From contig CAJOCN010000029.1 in the NCBI GenBank assembly GCA_905233255.1, forward strand, positions 1 to 32,120: a DNA stretch of 32,120 bases, written 5' to 3'. Below the pieces are notes generated by a model. That model searched no databases and was not told the origin of the DNA. It saw nothing but the letters and a program-made list of their open reading frames with translations. The first letter of the stretch is position 1; each line of letters starts with the position of its first letter. Positions 1 through 6,833 of this stretch are shown here, piece by piece. Position numbers and translations under genes: made by a program. This stretch comes from Paludibacteraceae bacterium (lineage in GTDB: Bacteria > Bacteroidota > Bacteroidia > Bacteroidales > Paludibacteraceae).

Positions 1-52
1 CCACCAGCAGCAGCGCCGCCAGCACGGCGGCAATCAGTTTGCGAAGCTTCAT
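1..52 (-). CDS. 5' end of an exported protein, truncated by the window edge
   Basis: Reading the minus strand from the ATG at 52-50 gives MKLRKLIAAVLAALLLV, a basic N-terminus followed by a hydrophobic stretch, typical of a signal peptide or membrane anchor. The rest lies outside the window, so no function can be given. A perfect AGGAGG sits 8 bases before the ATG, which is not how Bacteroidota genes normally start and differs from almost every other gene here. The GC-rich codons (GCC, GCG, CTG) and the regulatory style resemble Clostridia. It may belong to a different organism joined at assembly, or to transferred DNA. Confidence 0.5.
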   Translation of the reverse strand, partial: MKLRKLIAAVLAALLLV

Positions 53-60
53 AATAACTA

Positions 61-66
61 CCTCCT
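61..66 (-). promoter_or_regulatory. Strong Shine-Dalgarno for the minus-strand gene at 1-52
   Basis: CCTCCT on the plus strand reads AGGAGG on the minus strand, 8 bases before the ATG at 52. It decides the start of the truncated gene. The main genes of this window (for example mreB) have only A-rich DNA before their starts. Confidence 0.6.
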
Positions 67-134
67 GTTTTCTCGTCGGCGGGTTCATGCCCGCCCGTGT
101 GTATTGTGGCAATTCTGTCCGAATCACTGCACCC

Positions 135-162
135 ATCATAGCACAGGGCAAGCTGTGGCAAA
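135..162 (-). promoter_or_regulatory. Sigma70-like promoter with extended -10, minus strand
   Basis: On the minus strand TTTGCC (162-157) is followed after 16 bases by TATGAT (140-135), and TATGAT is preceded by TGC, giving an extended -10 (TGnTATnnT). This architecture is of the Firmicutes/Proteobacteria type and unlike the TAnnTTTG promoters elsewhere in the window. Predicted by eye only. Confidence 0.35.
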
Positions 163-196
163 CTCGCGCCAAGAACAGAAAAGCAAAGTAATTAAG

Positions 197-230
197 AATT
201 AAGGGATGCGGCAGGCCGCGTCCCTTAATT
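197..230. repeat. 14-bp inverted repeat, terminator-like hairpin
   Basis: AATTAAGGGATGCG (197-210) pairs with CGCGTCCCTTAATT (217-230) across the 6-base loop GCAGGC, with a single T-G wobble. There is no clear T-run, so it is either a stem-loop between divergent units or a small palindromic repeat. It lies where the style of the DNA changes from the foreign-looking first ~180 bases to Bacteroidales-like sequence. Confidence 0.5.
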
Positions 231-267
231 GCCTATTACTCGTATGTGCTCACCACTGTGGCTCTCG

Positions 268-310
268 TCCCCAACTGTCCCCCGCCCCCCTAAAGGGGGA
301 GGAAAGGGAG
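268..310. repeat. GC-rich short palindromic repeat (CCCCC-TAAA-GGGGG)
   Basis: CCCCC at 286-290 and GGGGG at 295-299 flank TAAA, inside a C-rich then G-rich block. Related blocks with C-runs, a short A-rich or TTCA loop and GGGGAGG-type right arms lie inside two coding regions (about 30511-30545 and 31141-31170). I read this as a member of a small dispersed palindromic repeat family. Confidence 0.5.
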
Positions 311-394
311 TTTTGTGCAATAAATTCGCCGTACTGCATAAAAAAGTATATTTTTTGTGCAATAAATTTGTGTAATTGAATAAAAAGTAGTATC
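311..394 (+). repeat. Two tandem 42-bp units, the second holding the promoter
   Basis: TTTTGTGCAATAAATT occurs at 311-326 and again at 353-368. The following bases remain alike in each unit (TACTGCATAAAAAAGTA against TAATTGAATAAAAAGTA). The second unit ends in the TATCTTTG box of the promoter at 367-398; the first ends in TATATTTTTTG, a decayed version. This looks like a tandem promoter duplication. Confidence 0.6.
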
Positions 395-398
395 TTTG
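367..398 (+). promoter_or_regulatory. Bacteroidetes-type promoter before DUF4160 relic and DUF1016 gene
   Basis: TTTG at 367-370 (the -33 box), then 20 bases, then TATCTTTG at 391-398 (the -7 box, TAnnTTTG). The bases after it (GCAGCGC, then the relic's leader) match those after the promoter at 23791-23822. It should drive the transcript through the relic into the nuclease gene at 541. Confidence 0.65.
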
Positions 399-424
399 CA
401 GCGCTAAATGAAAGGAACGCAGTT

Positions 425-484
425 ATGCCGGAAATTAGTCGCTTTTATGGAATCGTAATCACGATGTATAACTCGGAGCATTAA
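425..484 (+). pseudogene. 19-codon relic of a DUF4160 gene
   Basis: ATG at 425 opens MPEISRFYGIVITMYNSEH and stops at TAA 482-484. The intact DUF4160 gene at 23849 begins MPEISSFYGIVIYMYMSEH and then continues with NPPHFH. The promoter downstream region, leader (AAATGAAAGGAACGCAGTT) and first codons are nearly identical between the two loci, so this is the 5' end of a paralogous gene cut off right after SEH. The rest of the gene is gone; the next gene is an unrelated nuclease. It might still be translated as a short leader peptide, but decay is the simpler reading. Confidence 0.75.
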
Positions 485-540
485 TACGAAACAGGTACAG
501 TTGCATAAAATTGAAATAAAAGGCGTTTATTAAATTCATA

Positions 541-1539
541 ATGACAAAACAGACTGACATAATAGTATCGGCACAGCAGTTTGATGAGGTGATCCATCTG
601 ATTCAGCATGCTCGTGCAGAGATTGTCCGTACAGCCAACTCCCAACTTATCGAGTTGTACTGGCAACTGGGCGCATACATGTCAGATAAGATTGAGTCAT
701 CCCAATGGGGAGACAGCGTCGTGCAGCAGTTGTCTGAATATATCGCCCGCAAAGCGCCTGAGTTGAAGGGTTTCTCCGCGCAGAACCTCTGGCGCATGAA
801 GCAGTTTTATGAAACGTACCGCAATGCGGATGAAAAACTCTCGACACTGTTGAGAGAAATTAGTTGGTCTAATAATTTAACCATATTAAGTCGTACTAAA
901 TCAGAAGAAGAAAGGTCTTTCTATCTGCAACTTTGCGTAAAGGAGCGCCTTTCTTACAGAGATCTGAATCGTCAAATCGATAGCGCTCTGTTTGAGCGTG
1001 CGATGTTGGAGAAACCAAAACTCTCACCACTGTTGAGAGAAATTGCTCCTTCAGCAGAACAAGTGTTCCGTGACCAGTATGTGATGGAGTTTATAGGAGG
1101 TAAGGAATACAAGACGGAAAACTCGATGAAATCAGCCCTTGTGCAGCAGATGAAGGAGTTTATTCTTGAACTCGGCAAAGATTTTATCTTTATTGACGAA
1201 GAATATCGTTTGCAGGTGGGTAATAGTGATTTTCGTATTGATTTACTCTTCTTCCACCGCGAGTTGCAATGCCTTGTGGCTTTTGAACTGAAGATGGGTT
1301 CGTTCAAACCGGAACATTTGGGACAATTGAATTTCTATTTGGAGGCATTGGACCGAGACGTAAAGAAACCTCACGAAAACCCAAGTATAGGCATTCTTCT
1401 TTGTAAAGACAAAGATAATGAGGTGGTTGAGTATGCACTCAGTCGCTCGTTATCGCCTACTATGGTGGCAGAATATAAACTTTGCTTGCCGGATAAGAAA
1501 CTCCTGCAAGCAAAAATGCGTGAAATAGAAACGGAATAA
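541..1539 (+). CDS. DUF1016 family PD-(D/E)xK nuclease (YhcG-like)
   Basis: The 332-residue protein has the two parts of the DUF1016/YhcG family. An N-terminal helical DUF1016_N domain spans roughly residues 5-160 (LIELYWQLGAYMSDKI and YRDLNRQIDSALFERAM segments). A C-terminal PD-(D/E)xK nuclease domain spans roughly 175-325. The likely catalytic residues are D234 (in DFRIDLLF) and E249-x-K251 (AFELK). Length is normal for the family. Members are often found beside type I restriction genes or in defence and mobile regions, but no restriction partner is visible here and the cellular role is not established. The gene follows a DUF4160 relic and uses its promoter (367-398); no Shine-Dalgarno is visible. 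The first ATG after the relic gives a full domain, which supports this start. Confidence 0.85.
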   Translation: MTKQTDIIVSAQQFDEVIHLIQHARAEIVRTANSQLIELYWQLGAYMSDKIESSQWGDSVVQQLSEYIARKAPELKGFSAQNLWRMKQFYETYRNADEKLSTLLREISWSNNLTILSRTKSEEERSFYLQLCVKERLSYRDLNRQIDSALFERAMLEKPKLSPLLREIAPSAEQVFRDQYVMEFIGGKEYKTENSMKSALVQQMKEFILELGKDFIFIDEEYRLQVGNSDFRIDLLFFHRELQCLVAFELKMGSFKPEHLGQLNFYLEALDRDVKKPHENPSIGILLCKDKDNEVVEYALSRSLSPTMVAEYKLCLPDKKLLQAKMREIETE

Positions 1540-1639
1540 CCTCTTGCCCCGCGCGGACGTAAAATACCAACGCTGGCACCGACAGCGTAAAAAAGCGGTG
1601 CGTCACTCACTGACGTTAAACAGGAGGACATAAAAATTT

Positions 1640-1798
1640 ATTCGCGTTTGCGATTTATTTGGTAAGTTAGAAATGTAGGAAGTTTCGAAGTCAAGCCAGA
1701 ATAAGTCGGAACGCTCGCACTTGCGCGAGCGTGACTTATCTGCTATGACGGGTATCCTACAACCTCTAACTTAAGATAAGCCCGCTCGCGTTTTTTGA
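1640..1798 (+). ncRNA. Candidate structured leader RNA, copy 1 (switch-like)
   Basis: About 160 nt conserved with 24389-24550. Nested pairs: 1663-1671 with 1765-1773 (TAAGTTAGA/TCTAACTTA), 1674-1680 with 1755-1761 (TGTAGGA/TCCTACA), 1690-1699 with 1740-1749 (bulged), 1701-1707 with 1733-1739 (ATAAGTC/GACTTAT), and hairpin 1711-1718 with 1725-1732. A small TCGC-GTTT-GCGA hairpin lies at the 5' end. An alternative fold pairs 1724-1731 with 1783-1790 (CGCGAGCG/CGCTCGCG) and 1735-1740 with 1775-1780 (CTTATC/GATAAG), followed by six T at 1791-1796, as in a transcription attenuator. The downstream start codon is 66 nt after the T-run. I do not recognise a known riboswitch class; a mobile or recombination-site role is an alternative. 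Confidence 0.7.
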
Positions 1799-1862
1799 AG
1801 AAAATATAATTATAGATACTAACCATTTAAAGTTGCGCCCGGCACAAATCAGGGAATTTATG

Positions 1863-4322
1863 ATGAGAAAACTTTTTACTCTATTGCTCGCTGTAGCAGC
1901 CAGCGTAGGAACCATGTTCGCCTCTACTAAAATCGGCGACCTGTATTACGACCTTGATGCCACCAACCAAACGGCTGAAGTGGCTGAAAATAGAAGTGCG
2001 AGCGGAGATATTATCATTCCTTCCTCTGTGACATACAATTCCGTATCGTATAGCGTCACAAGCATTGGAGGTTATGCTTTCTATGAATGCAGCGGTTTGA
2101 CCTCTATTACGATTCCCAATAGCGTCACCAGCATTGGAGATGTTGCTTTCTATAAATGCAGCGGTTTGACCTCTGTGACGATTGGCAATAGCGTCACAAG
2201 CATTGAATGGGGGGCTTTCTATGAATGCAGCGGTTTGACCTCTGTGACCATTCCCAATAGCGTCACAAACATTGGAGATCATGCTTTCTATAATTGCCGC
2301 GGTTTGACCTCTGTGACGATTCCCAATAGCGTCGTAAGCATTGGAGAATATGCTTTCGATGGTTGCAGCGGTTTGACCTCTGTGACCATTCCCAATAGCG
2401 TCACAAGCATTGGAGAGTATGCTTTCAGAAATTGCAGCAGTTTGACCTCTGTGACGATTCCCAATAGTGTCACCAGCATTGGATGGAGTGCTTTCTATGG
2501 TTGCAGCGGTTTGACCTCTGTGGCGATTGGCAATAGCGTCACCAGTATTGGATGGAGTGCTTTCTCTGGTTGCACCGGTTTGACTTCTGTGACGATTCCC
2601 AATAGCGTCACAAGCATTGGAGATGAGGCTTTCTATAAATGCAGCGGTTTGACCTCTGTAACGATTCCCAATAGCGTCACAAACATTGGAGATCATGCTT
2701 TCAGAAATTGCAGCAGTTTGAGCTCCGTGACGATTCCCAATAGCGTTACAAGCATAGGAAATTATGCTTTCTATGGTTGCAGCAGTATGGCCTCTGTGAC
2801 AATTGGCAATAGCGTTACCAACATTGGAGGTTGGGCGTTCTATGGTTGCAGCGGTTTAACCTCTGTGACGATTCCCAATAGTGTCACCAGCATTGGAGAA
2901 TATGCTTTCTCTGGTTGCACCGGATTGACCTCTGTGACCATTCCGAATAGCGTCAAAAGCATTGGAGGTTATACTTTTCATGGTTGCAGCGGTTTGACCT
3001 CTGTGACGATTCCCAATAGTGTCACCAGAATTGGAGGTGATGCTTTCTCTGGTTGCACCGGTTTGACTGGAGAATTAGTCATTCCCAATAGCGTCACCAG
3101 CATTGGAGATCGTGCTTTCTATGGTTGCAGCGGTTTGACTGGAGAATTAGTCATTCCCAATAGCGTCACCAGCATTGGAAGTTATGCTTTCTGGGGTTGT
3201 AGCGGTTTGACTGGAGAATTAGTCATTCCCAATAGCGTAACAAGCATTGGAGGTTCTGCTTTCGCTGGTTGCAGCGGTTTGACTGGAGAATTAGTCATTC
3301 CCAATAGCGTCACCAGCATTGGAGGTTCTGCTTTCGCTGGTTGCAGCAGTTTGACCTCTATGACGATTCCCAATAGCGTCACCAGCATTGGAAGTAGTGT
3401 TTTCTATGGTTGCAGCGGTTTAACCTCTATGGAGGCTCCGGCAGGATTCTTTGATGTTCCTGAGCAAGATTGGCCTTATTATACTAAGATCTTAAGCCAA
3501 GTAACAGTCAATGGCGGCGAGTTAACGGAAAATGCATTGTTGATCATCAACCGCTCTTACAAGACTCTCCAGACATTGGATGTGTCATGCGTAACGAACA
3601 CAGAGTTTGCAGACGAGGCCTTCAAAGGTTATTACAACCTTACGGAACTGAAGTTGCCGGAAGGTCTGCAGAAATTAAGTTATATGATGGTAGCCGGTTG
3701 TAAGAACCTGCAATCCATCGACATCCCTGCTTCGGTAGAAGAAATCGAGCAATCAGCCTTTGAGGACTGCCGTAGTATTCAGTCTATCACATTCGGCGGC
3801 TCACCTGCCGGCGCACCGGGACGATTCAATGCGCCCGCAGCCTCTGCCAGCCAACTGAAGAAAATAGGCAACTGGGCATTCTATAACGCACATGAACTTC
3901 AGAACCTTGAGATTCCGGAAGGTGTAACTGAAATCGGCGATGGAGCTTTCTATGGATGTACGTATCTGGAGAATATGACCCTTCCGGCGTCTATTCAGGC
4001 TATCGGCGACAACTGCTTCGCGCTCTGCGCCAAACTGACAAAGATTACCTGCAATGCAGTAACCCCGCCGACCATTGAGGCGAAGACTTTCTTTGATGTG
4101 AAACGTCAGATTCCTGTCTATGTGCCGGACGAGGCTGTTTCTGCTTATGAGAACGATACCTATTGGCAGGAGTTCGACATCCAAGGTCAATCCGATACTC
4201 CGCAAGGCGTAGAAGAAGTATCAAGTGACCAAGTACAAAGTACCAAGTTCCTCCGTGACGGTCAGATCTTCATCCTCCGCGGAGACAAAATATACACCCT
4301 CAAAGGTCAAGAAGTAAAATAA
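1863..4322 (+). CDS. Secreted BspA-type leucine-rich-repeat protein with C-terminal sorting-like tail
   Basis: About 819 residues. MRKLFTLLLAVAASVGTMFAS is a clear signal peptide; ATG 1863 (or the adjacent ATG 1860) is preferred to an upstream TTG at 1833. About 20 near-identical LRR_5/BspA units of 23 residues (consensus SGLTSVTIPNSVTSIG..AF) fill residues ~60-520; four consecutive late units are 24 residues with GELVIPNSVTSIG. Three or four degenerate units follow (~590-760). The last ~25 residues (FLRDGQIFILRGDKIYTL then KGQEVK) match the tail of the protein at 28614-30626 and resemble type IX secretion C-terminal signals. BspA-type proteins are surface proteins linked to adhesion to host matrix or other bacteria; that role is inferred. 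The structured leader lies just upstream and a strong terminator follows. Confidence 0.88.
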   Translation: MRKLFTLLLAVAASVGTMFASTKIGDLYYDLDATNQTAEVAENRSASGDIIIPSSVTYNSVSYSVTSIGGYAFYECSGLTSITIPNSVTSIGDVAFYKCSGLTSVTIGNSVTSIEWGAFYECSGLTSVTIPNSVTNIGDHAFYNCRGLTSVTIPNSVVSIGEYAFDGCSGLTSVTIPNSVTSIGEYAFRNCSSLTSVTIPNSVTSIGWSAFYGCSGLTSVAIGNSVTSIGWSAFSGCTGLTSVTIPNSVTSIGDEAFYKCSGLTSVTIPNSVTNIGDHAFRNCSSLSSVTIPNSVTSIGNYAFYGCSSMASVTIGNSVTNIGGWAFYGCSGLTSVTIPNSVTSIGEYAFSGCTGLTSVTIPNSVKSIGGYTFHGCSGLTSVTIPNSVTRIGGDAFSGCTGLTGELVIPNSVTSIGDRAFYGCSGLTGELVIPNSVTSIGSYAFWGCSGLTGELVIPNSVTSIGGSAFAGCSGLTGELVIPNSVTSIGGSAFAGCSSLTSMTIPNSVTSIGSSVFYGCSGLTSMEAPAGFFDVPEQDWPYYTKILSQVTVNGGELTENALLIINRSYKTLQTLDVSCVTNTEFADEAFKGYYNLTELKLPEGLQKLSYMMVAGCKNLQSIDIPASVEEIEQSAFEDCRSIQSITFGGSPAGAPGRFNAPAASASQLKKIGNWAFYNAHELQNLEIPEGVTEIGDGAFYGCTYLENMTLPASIQAIGDNCFALCAKLTKITCNAVTPPTIEAKTFFDVKRQIPVYVPDEAVSAYENDTYWQEFDIQGQSDTPQGVEEVSSDQVQSTKFLRDGQIFILRGDKIYTLKGQEVK
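2051..3440 (+). repeat. Tandem 69/72-nt coding repeats of the LRR protein
   Basis: About 20 tandem units with strongly conserved DNA, such as AATAGCGTCACAAGCATTGG and TGCAGCGGTTTGACCTCTGT. Most are 69 nt; four successive units near the end are 72 nt because TCTGTGACG is replaced by GGAGAATTAGTC. The DNA homogeneity points to recent duplication or gene conversion, so unit number may vary between strains and assemblies may collapse it. Antisense reading frames here are artefacts of the repeat. Confidence 0.9.
4248..4322 (+). repeat. C-terminal tail cassette, copy 1
   Basis: The last 75 bases of the LRR gene match 65 of the 75 bases at 30552-30626, including an uninterrupted 34-base identical run from 4249. 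Both encode the sorting-like tail LRDGQIFILRG. Just before it, 4231-4243 carries AAGTACAAAGTAC, which is also found between genes at 28600-28612 and, variant, at 30634-30650. Confidence 0.8.
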
Positions 4323-4392
4323 CGTACAAGTGAGCACATACACATACTAAGTTCTCCCGATTTCATCGGTAAAATATGGCAAACCAAGTTGG

Positions 4393-4431
4393 AAAATGCC
4401 GGCGCTTCCGCGAAGAGTGCCGGCATTTTTT
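4393..4431 (+). terminator. Intrinsic terminator after the LRR gene
   Basis: AAAATGCCGGC (4393-4403) pairs perfectly with GCCGGCATTTT (4419-4429), with an inner CTTC-CGC-GAAG stem, followed by a T-run to 4431. It separates the LRR gene from the mreB operon promoter. Confidence 0.88.
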
Positions 4432-4453
4432 ATGGCAAAAAAGTTCGCACGCG

Positions 4454-4485
4454 CTTGCATATGTAAAAAAAAAGTAGTAAATTTG
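4454..4485 (+). promoter_or_regulatory. Bacteroidetes-type promoter of the mreB operon
   Basis: CTTG at 4454-4457, 20 bases, then TAAATTTG at 4478-4485. The mreB start is 40 bases further on, with A-rich DNA and no Shine-Dalgarno between. Confidence 0.7.
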
Positions 4486-4525
4486 CACGGAATTTTGCGA
4501 AAAATTAAAATAACAATATACAAAC

Positions 4526-5545
4526 ATGGGACTTTTTTCTTTTACTCAGGAGATTGCCATTGACTTAGGAACGGCGAACACGATCATCATGTGTGATGAC
4601 AAGATCGTGGTAGATGAGCCGTCGGTAGTGGCTATCTCGATGGCGGACAACAAGATGGTTGCCGTCGGCCGCAAGGCGCAACAAATGATTGGTAAAGGCG
4701 GATCGATGATCCGCACGGTACGTCCGCTTCGCGATGGTGTGATTGCCGATTTCTACGCCTGCGAGATGATGATCAGGGGCATGATTAAGATGATTCCAAA
4801 GCAGGCTCGTCTGTTCACACCGTCAATCCGTATGGTAGTATGTATTCCGTCCGGTTCGACCGAGGTGGAGATCCGTGCTGTGCGTGACAGTTCCGAGCAC
4901 GCCGGCGGTCGTGATATCTATATGATTTACGAGCCTATGGCCGCAGCTATCGGTATCGGCATCGATGTGGAGAGTCCCGAAGGATGTATGATTGTAGATA
5001 TAGGCGGTGGAACAACGGAGATTGCGGTTATTTCTCTCGGTGGAATCGTCAGCAACAAGTCCATTAAGATTGCCGGTGATGATTTCAACCAAGATATCAT
5101 TGAGTACATGGGTCGTATGCACAACCTGCGTATCGACGAGCCTACGGCTGAGCGCATTAAGATCCAGGTAGGTTCGGCTCTGCCGGAGTTGGAAGACGCG
5201 CCGGAGGATTTCATTGTGATTGGCCCGAACAAAGTGACGGCACTGCCGATGTCCGTACCGGTTAGTTACCAGGAGATAGCTCACTGTCTGGAGAAGAGCG
5301 TGAGCAAGATCGAGGGTGCCATCCTTCAGGCATTGGAGACGACTCCTCCGGAGTTGTACTCGGATATCGTAAAGCGAGGAATCTACCTGACGGGTGGTGG
5401 TGCATTGCTTCACGGTTTGGCCCGCAGGCTGACGGATAAGATCACTATACCGTTCCACGTAGCAGACGATCCGTTGCACTCGGTAGCCCGCGGAACAGGC
5501 GTAGCGCTGAAGAACGTGAATAACTTCGGTTTCCTCCTCCGTTAA
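4526..5545 (+). CDS. mreB: Rod-shape-determining actin homologue MreB
   Basis: A 339-residue MreB/Mbl family protein of normal length. The actin-fold nucleotide-binding motifs are visible: phosphate 1 IDLGTANTII near residues 12-21, phosphate 2 IVDIGGGTTEIAVISLGG around residues 155-172, and the adenosine motif LTGGGALLHGL near 288-298. MreB forms membrane-bound filaments that direct the elongation peptidoglycan machinery along the side wall. It is the first gene of mreB-mreC-mreD-mrdA-rodA and is preceded by its own promoter and a terminator that isolates it from the LRR gene. The start at 4526 gives the conserved amphipathic N-terminus MGLFSFTQEIAIDLG. Confidence 0.97.
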   Translation: MGLFSFTQEIAIDLGTANTIIMCDDKIVVDEPSVVAISMADNKMVAVGRKAQQMIGKGGSMIRTVRPLRDGVIADFYACEMMIRGMIKMIPKQARLFTPSIRMVVCIPSGSTEVEIRAVRDSSEHAGGRDIYMIYEPMAAAIGIGIDVESPEGCMIVDIGGGTTEIAVISLGGIVSNKSIKIAGDDFNQDIIEYMGRMHNLRIDEPTAERIKIQVGSALPELEDAPEDFIVIGPNKVTALPMSVPVSYQEIAHCLEKSVSKIEGAILQALETTPPELYSDIVKRGIYLTGGGALLHGLARRLTDKITIPFHVADDPLHSVARGTGVALKNVNNFGFLLR

Positions 5546-5560
5546 TACAAATAGCGGACT

Positions 5561-6352
5561 ATGCAGAATCTGCTAAGAATACTGCTCCGTTATAGCAACT
5601 TCCTGGTATTCATTCTCCTGGAAGTTGCTGCATTTATGCTCCTGACGTGGAACAATGCGTATCCACGCAGCGCTGTGCTGAGTACCGCCAACGCTTTCGT
5701 GGCGTGGCAGAACGAGCAGGTGAGTGAGGTTCGCGGGTACTTCTCGCTGCACAGCCAGAACGAACAGTTGGCGGCAGAGAATGTAGCGCTCCGTAACCAA
5801 TTATCCTCGATGGAATCGGATGAAAACGGAGGCAGGTATGCGTACATGAGCGCCAAAGCAGTACAGATGACGACGAGCCGTCTGCATAACTACATCACCA
5901 TCAACCTCGGCAGCAATGACGGCATTGTACGTGGTCAAGGCGTGCGTAACGAGGAAGGCGTAGTAGGTATCATCCAGACGGTGGGACCGAACTACAGCGT
6001 GGTACTGCCGGTGATCAACACCAACAGCCACACCAGTTGCCGTTTTACCAAAAACGACTATGTCGGCACGCTCACATGGGACGGCAAGGATAACCGTTTT
6101 GCGCAGTTGACGGATGTAGCGGCTCACATGGTAGTGAACCCCGGCGACACGATAGTGACAAGTGGTCTGAGTCCCGTCTTCCCGGAAGGAATAGCCGTTG
6201 GAATCGTGGAAAACAGCGTGCTGAAGGAAGGTGACTCGTACTACACGATACGCGTGCGACTGAGCACCAATTTCAAACGGCTGAAATACGTAGAGGTGGT
6301 GCAGAACAAGGATCAACAAGAATTGGAGGAACTAAGCGATGGAATGGACTAA
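5561..6352 (+). CDS. mreC: Rod-shape-determining protein MreC
   Basis: 263 residues, close to the family's usual size. A single membrane segment (residues ~13-30, FLVFILLEVAAFMLLTW) is followed by a short coiled coil (~60-85, SQNEQLAAENVALRNQLSSM) and the periplasmic beta-rich MreC core (~95-245) with GSNDGIVRGQGV and GDTIVTSGLSPVFPEGIAVG. MreC links the cytoplasmic MreB filaments to PBP2 in the periplasm. It starts 15 bases after mreB, and its 3' end overlaps mreD by 14 bases, implying coupled translation. Confidence 0.95.
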   Translation: MQNLLRILLRYSNFLVFILLEVAAFMLLTWNNAYPRSAVLSTANAFVAWQNEQVSEVRGYFSLHSQNEQLAAENVALRNQLSSMESDENGGRYAYMSAKAVQMTTSRLHNYITINLGSNDGIVRGQGVRNEEGVVGIIQTVGPNYSVVLPVINTNSHTSCRFTKNDYVGTLTWDGKDNRFAQLTDVAAHMVVNPGDTIVTSGLSPVFPEGIAVGIVENSVLKEGDSYYTIRVRLSTNFKRLKYVEVVQNKDQQELEELSDGMD

Positions 6353-6833
6353 ACAAGTGATCCGATATGTGATCGTCATGCTGCTACAGGTGTTGCTTTT
6401 TGACCAGTTGCAGCTATGGGGTATATGCCATCCGTACGTCTATATCCTATGCCTGCTGATGTTCCCCATCACCCTGCCACATAGCGCCGACATGGTCATT
6501 GGCGCCGTAGCCGGATTGGTGATGGATGTATTCTGCAACTCATTAGGCATCCACATGGCGGCATGCGTGTTAGTCATGTTTCTAAGGCCATATATCCTCG
6601 GCGCCATCGTGAATGACAAAGACCGACTGAACGAACAGATCAGTCTGCATGCCATCGGTCTCGCCGGGATGCTGAAATACGTGAGTATCTTAGTGGTGAT
6701 CCACCATCTGACTATATTCCTGTTAGCCGCGTGGAGCTGGAGTCATATCGGGTTTGTGCTGATAGAGACGGTGGTCAGCAGCGCTGTAACGATCCTCCTG
6801 ATAGTATGTTATAACTCATTGCGATACAGATGA
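6339..6833 (+). CDS. mreD: Rod-shape-determining membrane protein MreD
   Basis: 164 residues, strongly hydrophobic, with about five membrane helices spread over the whole length, as expected of MreD. Sequence conservation in this family is low; the call rests on hydrophobic profile, length and its place between mreC and the PBP2 gene. It overlaps mreC by 14 bases and ends in ATGA shared with the next gene. Inner-membrane component of the elongasome. Confidence 0.9.
   Translation: MEWTKQVIRYVIVMLLQVLLFDQLQLWGICHPYVYILCLLMFPITLPHSADMVIGAVAGLVMDVFCNSLGIHMAACVLVMFLRPYILGAIVNDKDRLNEQISLHAIGLAGMLKYVSILVVIHHLTIFLLAAWSWSHIGFVLIETVVSSAVTILLIVCYNSLRYR

Noticed and set aside
1663..1773. Structured element as an integron attC site (GTTAGA and TCTAAC boxes at stem ends)
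   Set aside because: The boxes are in the opposite order to attC (which runs RYYYAAC to GTTRRRY), no integrase is present, and the 3' T-run pairing fits a leader RNA better.
1881..2696. Long antisense open frame opposite the LRR gene
   Set aside because: It is a by-product of the periodic repeat; no signal, promoter or family match.
2051..3440. CRISPR-like array
   Set aside because: The regular repeats are translated in one frame as LRR units without unique spacers.
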